Assembly: GCA_910591455.2 (NCBI GenBank)
Contig: OU342819.1
Span: forward strand, 745,001 to 809,000
Source of the DNA: Pholis gunnellus
Lineage: Eukaryota > Chordata > Actinopteri > Perciformes > Pholidae
DNA length: 64,000 nucleotides
Direction: 5' to 3'
The translations under genes and the position numbers were made by a program. The notes beneath the pieces were generated by a model. The model saw only the letters and a list, made by a program, of their open reading frames with translations. It had not been told where the DNA came from and did no database searches. Positions 47,601 to 59,600 of this stretch are shown here, one piece after another; the stretch's first letter is position 1; every line of letters begins with the position of its first letter.

Positions 47601-50600
47601 TAGTTATTTTATGATAGAAAATGACACCGCATACTTGTCAGGTCACCGTGAGCCTGCAAGTCAAAAACGCACAGCATTCTGTAACCACTACAGACCAAAT
47701 CAATTTTATTCTTAAAATACATCAATATTGAAACTACTGACTAACACTAACACTGATGTGTAGCCATGATAAGAGTAAATACTTGCATATAGCTACCTGC
47801 TTGCTATATCTTTGGAAAGTTGTGATGGTCATCTTTTGGTGTTTTACTGTCGTAATGTAGAGATCCATTTGATTCATTGATTATTGAAGAGTAGAGTCAT
47901 TGATGTTGAAAATGATTGTTAGCTGCAGCCCTAGTTTAGATAACATAAAGTACCTGCTTATTTAGATTGTAAAGCCCTTTAAGGGCACATTAGTGATTTG
48001 CAGTAGTTCTCTGCTGGCGTGGACAGAATCCCAAAGTTATAGCTATTTTATAATTTAATTATATTTCATAAATACACTACATCTATGCCTTCCTCAGTTG
48101 CGCTGCTTCCAGTGCAGCTTGTTTTAAGTAGAGCTTTTATCCAATCAGATTTCACCCTTATGCTGTCTTCAGGGGAAAAAATCTGCCCGGAGGCCTTCAG
48201 AATTACAAGTGAATCCCTTAGCAGTTTAAGTGAATGGGGACGATATTGTTGATTGTCATAGTCTTCAACCAATCAGATCTTTAGTTTGACATGTTGGGCG
48301 TATTCTTTGACGTGTCAGAGCCTTCTAGCTGGCCTACAAGTACGTCAGCATTAACATGCGGCTTGATTGGTCAGTTGGCTAGCATGACTGTTGTTAAACT
48401 AGCAAACAGAACTTTGTAGTAGTAAGATTTGAAGTTTAAAGATATGTAAGAAGTTGTTACTTGACATAACATTTTTAGCATTTTGGCATGTTGGGCTGTG
48501 ACAATCCCAACATCTGCTGCCTCTGTGGAGCGGACATTTTCATCCCTCAAACGCATTAAAACGTATTCAAGAAATACAACTGGGGAGGATCAAATGTCAT
48601 CACTGGCGTCCATGAATCGAGAAGGACCTCCGTGGTGACAACCGTGGTGTTAAACTCTTTATTAACAAAGAAAGGAGGATGGACTTTGTCTTTAAGTGAA
48701 CAGCAGCTTTGGTAAGTGAACTGCTTTCGTTTTTACATCTGCAGTAGCGTTACTATTGTGTTAGATTTTTCTATTGTGTCGTTTTTATTTTATGGTTGAT
48801 ATTGTTCCCTCTGATGTGAATAATCATGAATAATAGTGTTATTTGGGTTTTATGTTATTCTACCTGCTTTGTTGTCATATAAATATATGTGACTGGTTTT
48901 TGTGAGTTTGTTCTTGTCATTGTGTTAATTACATTGATTTTGACTATATGCATTGACGTTAATGACGAAGCATCCCGTCATGCTGCGTCATATTGAGGTT
49001 ATTAGGAGGTGGTTCAACTAGGACAGCACTGAAGGCCCAGGTATGAAATACACAGCCCACCACTGGTGATTTGTGATACCGGGCTATACAAATCAAATTG
49101 AATTGTCTGTCCACTGGGTTTTCTTGACCTGTAGGACATCATGTACTCCCAGATCTCAGCAATTACTTTAGTAAGAACAATATTATCATAACTGATAAAG
49201 ATGATGGCCAAAACAACTCAAATAAGACACATGTTCTAATAAACCCAAAATATGTTTTAAAACCTTTCTGGCGAATGATCTTTGTTGAATTGTTAATGCT
49301 TTTGACGGCTAAGCTGAATAATGCTGCCATCTAGTGTTTCTTCTTGTGTAGGAATTCATAATATATTTTTTGTATCGTTGTCAAAGAATTTCTTTTAGTT
49401 TTTGTTATTATTGGGTTATGTTTAACTTTGAGTACATTTTATCCTAATTGCAAAAACCAAACATATTTTATCAATTTATGATAGTGTTGTTCCTCCAACA
49501 TAACAGCTACTTATAGAAAACAGACAACTGAATATAACTGAAGACTCAAAAACACATCCATCTGCAATAAGGATAGCATTATAATTTGTTGAATTTCATT
49601 CGTTACTTGTTTAATTGCTGATTATATAATTGTGGTATGTGTGGTCGATCTGACAACGCAAGTTTCAGTATTGTCATACCAACAAAGTTTAATCCAAAAG
49701 GCAGCAGGAAGAGAAGCACAACATCCAATAAAACATGAGAAGTGGGGGTGAGGCTGGAAATCAATACATATTGATCAACAGTCACAGTTACATATTGGTC
49801 AGTTATCTCTGTGCAAAAGCTGAAAAATCCCATCTCGACTGGCAAATGGAAGCAGCAGGCCGACACCAGCACCAGCCATGTTTTCTCTGCTGTGTCATTA
49901 CTCACACACAGCGACGCATAAACACAATCGTGTCCTCTGCTCACACACAATTCATCCAATTCATTTCAACCACCTCACTGGCACAAATAGCATTGTTGTG
50001 CACTTGGGGTATTCGTTGAGGAGAGAACCACTCTCATTCTTGGAGACGAAGCGTTTCCACACAGTCTGCAGCCTTTACAAAGACAACTTTGGTGGACATA
50101 CATCCATTTTATGCAACTTATACTGATGCAAATCGTGGTGGCAGTAGGCTAAGCAGGCACAGTTCTGCTTGTAGTTCTGTATTAAACTTGTGATATAGAA
50201 ATACTTTATTGTACCTCTATCCTATCATGTGTCCAAGTGAAATGTCAACTCAGGAAGTCTGGATTCTGTCAAGACAAGTTTAGTCAAGTCTTGAGTCATT
50301 TAAGACCAGCCCACGTCAAGTCTCAAGTCAGTAGAAAAAGTCCAATGAAGGGCGCCCAGGATCAAGCCTGATCAGATGCCACAAATCTGACTTAAGTTCC
50401 GGGTCAATCAATCAATCACCCAGACACAGACACAGTATTTATTGGAACTACTTTCACTGAGAGAAATAGAATTATTGACTATTTCTGGTTCCAAAATGAA
50501 CAGGCAGATATTTAAAAAAAATCTAAAGCATTTAGAAGATTCCATAAATAGATCCTACAGCTACCCATTATTAATTTGTTTTAGAGTGCGAGGGGATGAC

Positions 50601-53600
50601 AGGCCACTCATTGATGAAACACAGACCAAAGCAGGAAGAAGAGAGGAAACACATGATTCTTTCCCTGTACCAATTTCAATTTCACCCACACAGTTAAGGC
50701 TTCAACTGGGTTCAGTGCATAATGAATAATGCTCAGAGATAAATAAAAAAGCGACATGAATGAAAATGACAAAATCAGCTATACTGGAGATGTTGTTCAT
50801 TATAAAGCCACTTTAAGGGTGTGTGTGTGTGTGAGAGTGTGTGAGTATGTGTGTGCGTGTGCCTGGCTGGAAAGAGAATGGCATTTCAAAACAGTAGCTG
50901 CCTCACTTGTCTATTAAATTGTCATGCAGAGAGGGATACTTTGCGTTTTGTCGAGTGATATTTGGTTGCAGTGAAACGACTTCTTGTTCTAGGACACACA
51001 TTAAAAAGCTGAACAATTTATCTGGCAGTGTGACACAGCGAACAGGCCCAGCCAATTTATAGACACAGAGAGCAGTGACGTCTTTGAAGAACACTTGAGG
51101 GAAGAATGTCAGAGTTATTCACACTGAGCAGTTGAAAATCCTTTAGAAACCTGGTCACAGTCATATCTTTTCTGCCTACACTTTCAGACGGACTGAACGC
51201 AAAGGAATTTTAGAAGCAGCGCTACTGCATATTGAAGCCCAAACGATTAATCAAATAGCCAATATTATGTGCTATTCGTTTATCACAAATATATCGTGTT
51301 GGCCAATAAATAACAATAAATATGTTTGCTTTGATTTAGAAACTTTGTCTTCCTTTCATAGTAAGTTCATTTTCAAACTGTAAAATGTTGTGCTCACTAC
51401 ACTTTAATAACCAAATTTAAGAAATCTCTATACAAATTTGTTAAAAAACATGTTAAAAAACAGATATCGAAATCAGAGAAAGACAAGACAAAGAAAAGCA
51501 GCAAATCTTCACTACCGAGAAGCTGGAACAAGGTCATATTTGGCACTGAAAGTGATTTGCCTGAAAAGTTATTCAAACGATTATTTGATTATCAAAATAG
51601 TTGCTGACTAATTTTCTGTCCATTGACTTTAACAATGAATCAAGTAATCATTGTATCCCTTTTTACAAACCAACAGAAACGTGCATGTGTGTCAACATAC
51701 AAGTGTCTAATGTGGAACATGCATCTGTGAGAAATTGTGACTTGGCCTTTGTGTTTTCTGGGCATGCTGCCGAGCCTCATGCCTGCAGTGGTGTCGTCAC
51801 TTAGTAGACTCATCGTGGACTGCAGAGCCCACCAGCTGGCGTCACCCTAATTTAAGCCCACAAATTGGGCTGGAGGTGAGCCTCAGCACAAAGACGGCAG
51901 AGCTTTCTCAGCAGAGTGTGAAACAAAACAGAAGAGGTCGAAGAAAAAGTCAAAGTGCCTGATGACGGAGGCTGTGCTTATGAAGGATTCGAAGTGAAAG
52001 ACCAAGTCTGCAGACTAACTCAGGGCCTGCAGAGAGGCACGCTACTGACAAACACATTAGTCCAGCTGCCACACACTTTTTCTATATAAATATTAACTGT
52101 GGTACATTCAATGTCCTTTGGTAGTAGATTGTTACCATGTTTGTGAATGATTGCTGAGTAATTCTCAGAGAACACTGAAGGTCGAATACATTCCCCCTTG
52201 ATATTACTTATGTTTTTATATTGACTGTAGCCTGCATCCATTTCAACTGCTATAATTGTGACATGATGTTTACAATTGCAAACAGCTGCTGTCGTCAAAT
52301 TATTATATCAACATTCTCTTTGATGTGGCTCAGTGGAGAGCAGGGTCGTTTTCAATCACAAGATCGGTGGTTCGATCCCCAGCTCCACTAGTCGCATTTC
52401 GATGTGTGCTTGAGCAAGACACTTAACCCTCGTAGCTGTACCTACGGTGAATGTGATAGGATCTGAATAGTAAATAGCTTTGTATAAAAGCATTTTCTAA
52501 ATGACTGTAATGTCATGTTATCAGTTAGGAAGAAGGAAGAAGGACCACGCCCCGAACAAAGCTCATTTCCTCTGCACAAAGTATTTAAGTACAACGAACC
52601 CGTTCACTTTATCTTTGACTCAGTTTCTACATGACGTGCGATTCCCGAACAAAAACCCCAAAACCTCGCTCTCCTATGAGTTCCGGCCGCCCGAACGGTG
52701 GCCGAAACCACCACAACCCTTCTCTACCATGCCAATGCTCTGACAGATCCCATATATCCCACATTTCCGAGTGGACAGTCTCCTGACTGAAGAACACACT
52801 CACCCAGCGCCAGTGGCTGGCCGTCAGGGCCTGCAAAGCCTTCTCTGCTGGCCTAAACAGAATCACAAAGTTATAGCTATTTTATAATTTAATATTTTTT
52901 CTTAAATACATTACATTTTTTCTTATATGTATTATAATTTATAAATATATTTTCCCCATTATCTTATTTTCTCATTGCACAGCTACTGTGTTCCTCAGTT
53001 GCTCTGCTTCCAGTGCAGATTGTTTTAAGTAGAGCTTTTATCCAATCAGATTTCACCTCTGTGTCTCTAGGTAGAAGAGAGGCCCCAGCCTGCAGACTCA
53101 CCCAGTGCTTCCATGTGCAGGTTAAGTGAATGGGGACGATATTGTTGATTGACATAGTCTTCAACCAATCAGATCTTTAGTTTAAGATTCATGGACGCAC
53201 CAGAGCGGTTTGCAGACCTACAGCTACGTCAGCATTACTGCAGCTCAGAGTCCAGATGCCTCTCTGCCGCAAGGGTGCAGAGTGTGCTGTGATTGGTCAG
53301 TGGGCGGGCACGTGACTATGTGCCCGCGAAACATAATGCTTGCTAGCAGAGCTTTGGTTGTAGCAGACAGAGTTCAAGTGGAAATATTTGAAAGACATTT
53401 TACCTAGCTTTGTTTTTTTAATATGAAATGGCGGAAGGAGGAGAAACGGATTTAGTGGCGGAGTTACTGGGAACGCTTTTCTCAAGAAGGACATTTCCGA
53501 ACAAACTGGACAGTAAGAAACGACCCCACAGCTAGCAGCCCTGACCCAGCCAGGAAAAGGATTTGTATGCAGCGTCGGAGAAGCGTTGCACATGTTATAG

Positions 53601-56600
53601 CTGTGAATAGGGCTGCACAATTAATCGAATTTTAATCGCGATCAGGATTTTGGCTGCCACGATTAAATGAGCATGATCGTCTGCGATATTGACGTTTAAA
53701 ATACGTGCTCTGCTACATATCAAATCAAGCGCTTCCTCAATCAACAGTCAGCCAACTACCAGGGGGCGAATGAATAATCGTGATCAATAATCGTGATCTC
53801 AATATTGATCAAAATAATCGCGATTATGATTTTGGCCATAATCGTGCAGCCCTAGCTGGGAATGTGTTTCATTTTAACTGAGCGTCGGTACTTTTGGAGA
53901 GACTCGAGTGGATCTACAACTCAACGACCACGTTCGCAGGGAAACAGCTCCACAACCGCGGCCCGCCCTTTGCCGGTCCACGAAGACGACCACCGAACGG
54001 CGGAAGACCGACGACGACCGGCGAAATACAACTGGGGAGGCTCGACTGGCATCGATGAATGGAGAAGGACTTCTTACTGGAACTGATGTACTGGGATTAA
54101 ACTCTTTGTCAACAAAGAAAGGAGGATAGACAGCATTTGGTAAGTGAAGTTTGTTTACCTCTACAGTTACTACTGTTCATTTGTCTATCGTGGTGTTTTT
54201 ATGAATAATATTTGAATGGCTCGTGCTCGTGTGGTGGAATGTGTGGATCCGCTGCAGGTCTGCTGGATTGATTTGTTGCTTTGTTGTCATACGAATATAT
54301 GCGACTGCTCTTGTGAGTTTGTCATTGTGTTACATTGATTTGGATTGTATTGTCCGTTAATGACGCAGCGTCCCCTCATGCTCGTATTCATGTATCTGCA
54401 CTCTGCATTTCATGTTTTGTATGCTAGGTGTTGAACTTCATGTAACATTTTATTTCATTTGTCAAATGTTGCATTGTTATGTGAATATGCGGCTTTTACA
54501 CGAAACAAATAATAACCCGTAGCTGTGACGTCATAATGAGGTTATTAGAAGTGTAGAACAGCACTGAAGGCCCAGGTATAAAATCCACGGCCCGCCACTG
54601 CTATATAGACGCAAGCGCAATGTCCCCTTCCATCAGTCCGACAGAAAAGCAAAACTTTACAAACTGTTCACAGACTCTCAGCATAACACCACTATCGCTA
54701 GCCAAGCCTCCAGAGCACTTCCGGATTCCAAACACCGCTATGACGACACAGCCGGAGATTGTCTTCATTACCATCCCACGCACATGCATCCCTCCATCCC
54801 AGCATCCTTTTCTCTTCCTGCCCCACTACCTTGACCAACTTTGCTCCTTCCAACATGATACCGGCTACCTCAGCTGCTCAGATCGCTCCAACAGCAGGAA
54901 TCCATGGCAGAGTCACTGGCCAACACCCCTTGTTTCCTACTGTTTAAGCTTTTCCCCCTCCCTTTCATCCGGCCACCACATTCACCCTAACAACACCTCT
55001 GACTTTCGCCTCAGCTTCTCGTAAACAAGGCCCCACCATTTACCGCAGCCTGCCTCCCGCAGTCCCCCCAGCATCCATCACCCCTAAATGGTAAATGGAC
55101 TGTACTTGTATAGCGCTTTTCTAGTCTTCCAGCCACTAAAAGCCACCTGCCCATCAGAACTATCTAACATTCATACAACATTCACACTTTGTAGGCACAG
55201 CTACGGGAGCAATTTGGGACACATCGACATGGACCAACGGAGCCAGGGATCGAACCGCCGCTCCTCTGATTGAAGGATGACCCTGCTCTACCACTGAGCC
55301 ACAGTTGCCCCTAAACCAGCCACCAACCAGCCAACCACCTTCGGCCCTCAACCCTAGCTTCCGCCTTAAAGAACCACACAGACTGCCAGTTCACTAGCTT
55401 CCTCATACAAAGTTTCACACACGGCTTCCACCCAGGTTTGCAGGTGAAGCCAGAATCTTCCTTTACGTATAAACATGCAATCAGCCATCTCTGAGCCCGA
55501 TACAGTCGACAAGCTCCAGGCTCAGGAAGTTAAAGACTCATACATGATAAGCCCACTCACTAGCCCTTTTCCCCATATTCAGAATCAGTCCTATCGGCAT
55601 AGCTACTAGGAAATATTCAGGAAAAAAGAGACTCATCATAGACCTCTCATCTACCTACGGCTCTACCGTCCCAAGCATCAACCTCAAACACAGCAAGACC
55701 AACCAATCTGGTCGACCTCAGCCCATCTACCTCTTCCGACTAGACTCATACCTAAGTCCATATGAATCCATCCGCTACATAAGCTCAAGATCAGCCAGTT
55801 GGCAAAGGGGCCACGCAATCCTGGTTTTACCACCACTTCCGCTATATCTTATCCAGATCCGGAATATCCCCCGAGTTTTACTCGGGCGATTCATTTTGCA
55901 TCGGAAACGCCTCCTCCGCTTCAAGTCAAGAATCCCTGATTACATCATTTGGCCATTGGTATTCCACTGCGTACTTCTCCTCCATTCCGCTCCAACCTGA
56001 ACAACATCAGAAACACCAACTGGCACCTGTCTTCATGAAGCTGTCTCTTGGGGACTCTGCATGACCAAAGCTTTTGAAGAGACGGCCCCCCCTCAATAGT
56101 CTCCACTCCCCCCGTTCCAACCAGTCACTGGACACCAGCGGTCCTCACCTCTCCCATTCAACCTTCTTTCCACGACCCCCTCTACCTCCTCCTTTCTTCT
56201 TCCCTACATCCTTTCGTCCCATACCTTTAATCCCTCTTCCCTCATCCCTTATCCAGCATCCCTTCATCCCTCGACCCCCATACCTTTATAACGGGTTTGG
56301 TAAGGACCCTGAAGCAGTATGACAGACACACTGGATAGTTGAAATCGAAGCTTCATTCTAAACTGAACATACAACAGGTAACGGTCTTGGATATGCACAG
56401 GTGTAGAATCCCACATGGTGGAACGCCAAGCTGTCAAGGGAGAAGGCAGACAGAACCCCGAGGAAGCAGAGGCAGAATCTCGTGGTCGGGGACAGAAGGC
56501 TGAATTGTTTCCCGGGGAAGAGGCAAGGCGGAGAAGTCCAAACAGGCAGGGTCGGTAACGGTTGGAAGGTCAGGCATAAATGCGGAGAATGATCTGGCAT

Positions 56601-59600
56601 TGGAGTCAGCTGAGGTGGTTCGGGCATCTGATTAGGATGCCTCCTGGACGCCTCCCACTGGAGGTTTTCCGGGCACGTCCAACTGGGAGGAGACCCCGGG
56701 GAAGAGCCAGAACACGCTGGAGGGATTATATCTCCCAGCTGGCCTGGGAACGCCTCGGGATCCCCCAGTATGAGCTGGAACATGTTGCGGGCGAGAGGGA
56801 AGTCTGGGTCAGCCTGCTTGGCCTGCTGCCACCGCGACCCGACCCCGGATAAGCGGAGGAAAATGGATGGATGGATGGATCTGGCATTGAGTGTGTGTGA
56901 GACTGGGGTCTAAATACTGTAGTAGGTACAGCAGAGTGAGCAGGTGAGCGTGATGAGCTGATGAGATGGGTGTGACTAGCAGGTACACTGAATGACCTGA
57001 TTAGGTGAGTGAGAGATAGGCCCAATCCCAATGTCCCCCCTAAACCCTCAAACCCTGAACCCTCAAGGACTCACTGACGTCACCTGGTAAGTGATTCAGT
57101 GGGAGAGACTGTGAGGGCTTGAAATGGTGTAAATAGGAACGGGACAGTACTTTGCTGCAACATATCACGTTACCATGAAAACGACAAAAAATGATGTATA
57201 ATTGTGTGTATTTATTTTATACTTTGTACTCCCTGAATTGAACGTCTTCCAGGATCTTTCCTCACAAGATGAGGTCATTTTATATAATCTATTTACTCAT
57301 TTTTGTCAAAACAGCTTCAATGACAAAATCAAATATTTGATGAATAAATGAATAAATATTCTCTGATTTCATGTTTATTTTTTGTTCCATCTTTAACCCT
57401 TAATGTTTCTGAGTAAATTTAATATGACAGGCTGACACATAGAGTGTGGTCTAACATATGCATATGACTATACATTTTCAACCTCTTCATTATTAAAATT
57501 AGCATTGTGATCCATATTAATTCATATTTAACTGGCCGCGCTCCCTCAGCCCACATCACCTCCGGTTTGACTTTTTTTTAATGCCGAAATAAAAACGTCT
57601 TACAAAAACGACTCCAGATGTCACATATCTATGTAATAATAATAATAATATTTTAATTTTATATAGCGCTTTTCTAAGTACCCAAAGACGCTTTACATAG
57701 TGCAGAGACAAACAAAAAAGACTGAGGAGCAAACAAAACAAACAAACAATTTTTCAAACAATCTGGTGCCTACGTCATTTTTGTTTACTGGGGGCTCTAA
57801 CCTGCAAGCTGCTCTTTAGGTCATGGTCTTTGGCAAATACACACACACATACACGCACACACACACACACTAACTGTACTCACTGCAACATTATAGATGG
57901 CCATGCCCACAGCTCGGTGGTCATTGATCTTCTCTGTGGAGATGGACTTGGTCTCATAGGCCAGGAAGATGCCAAGCAGCAGCAGTAAACCTTTATAACC
58001 ATAGACCACACCTGCAGAGAGGAAACAAGATAGCAGCTGTGAGAAATTATGGAACTGTCTGTACTGCTTTTACACAGTACTTTAATATGTTTAATATGTT
58101 ATTTATATGTTACACTGATAGCTACTCACCCAGCCATGTGTTCATCTTTTCTGAGCTGCAGTGCTCCAGTAAAGGCTGGATCAAAACATCCAGGTCTCCT
58201 TTGGGGGCTTCCCTGGTGAATTTCTGCTTACATACAATCAACATGAACACGTAGGTGAAGAACAGCAATACACTACAACTTTAAAACCTCTTAAACCCTT
58301 GGCCTATTTTGAGACCTCTGCTTGAAAATGTCATAACCAAACTCTAGAGAGTGTAAATCTCTAACTACAAGGTCTATTTGAATAATTTAAATGGCAAAAT
58401 AACACAAATAAATGTGAGCTTTGTTAATATGTGTACATATCATTGTATATGTTACTGGTAAATGCTGAAACGAATGTTACACACAGCTCAAATTGAACAT
58501 TTTCAGGTTCGCCTTTTTTTTTTGTTGCCTAAAAAGCACTTTTATTGATTTGAAATGATGCACACAAAGGCCTAAACTCTCCCAAATCATATCACAACAC
58601 GTCAGCAGTCCTTTTAAAAAAAAGGGCTTTGATAGAGTGAAGTATGTCTGAGAAATCAATGCAGGTCAGCTCAGGTCAGCCAACGACAATTCTGATTTTG
58701 GAAGGAGCAGACATAGCTATTTTATTGTACTTTTATATACTATATAACTATATATTTCACTTCTTTTATCACTAATAGTGTTCAATATATCTAATACAGC
58801 AGTTTGGCATCATTTTGAGAGCCTGGGCCATATAAAAACATGTAAAACATGGCTCATTTTCGTCAGAATTTCAGTTTTACGTGATGCAATTGAACCTCAC
58901 ACAGCCTGTGATCGACCGATTTGCCATTTCTCACAGATCTGAACCCGGAAGAGTGTGGGCAGTGTAGTGATACCTTCTTTGAGTTGTTTCCAGAATTTTA
59001 AGCCTATAAAATAATCGAAAACTGTGATCCGCCCCCATGAGTGACCCATTGGCCAAAACTGAAATTATTATTCATTCGTCATAGAAGCTGGTTAGAGACA
59101 CAGTTTTTTTCACAGAACGAGGAGAGAGACTTCTGCGAAATAGCCGCACGGATTAATTTTTTTGTTGTTGCCGATTTTCATCCAGGAAACATCTAAAAGG
59201 TACGGAGTGTTTCAATTTTTATGATGATGGGCTGAGTTGATATCTGTGGCAGATCAATAGTAATTTCTAATGGTTTAAAGTAGAAGAATTTGGAGGCTAT
59301 ACTTCGAAGTGTGTTCTGCTCGTCCTCCTGGATATGCAGTGTGCCTGTGAAAGTCCCGTAGATCGCGGCTGGGATCGATAACGGTGAACATTGCTCGCCT
59401 TTTCCTGGCGAGAAATAGGTGAAATTGTGGTAGAACTTGTAGTACCTTGAAGTACTTTGTCTATATATATGTTTTTGAGTGATTAAAAGAGGTTACATGG
59501 TCGATTTTATCAGAATTTCTTCGTCATGTGGGTTTTTAAAATATTTTAAAATATCATTTCATTCGTTCTCAGAAGTGATTTGTACTACATGTGTGTACTC

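Noticed and set aside
52326..52395. Possible tRNA gene
   Set aside because: Box A and B are present but the flanking stems do not pair as a tRNA and a SINE body and tail follow.
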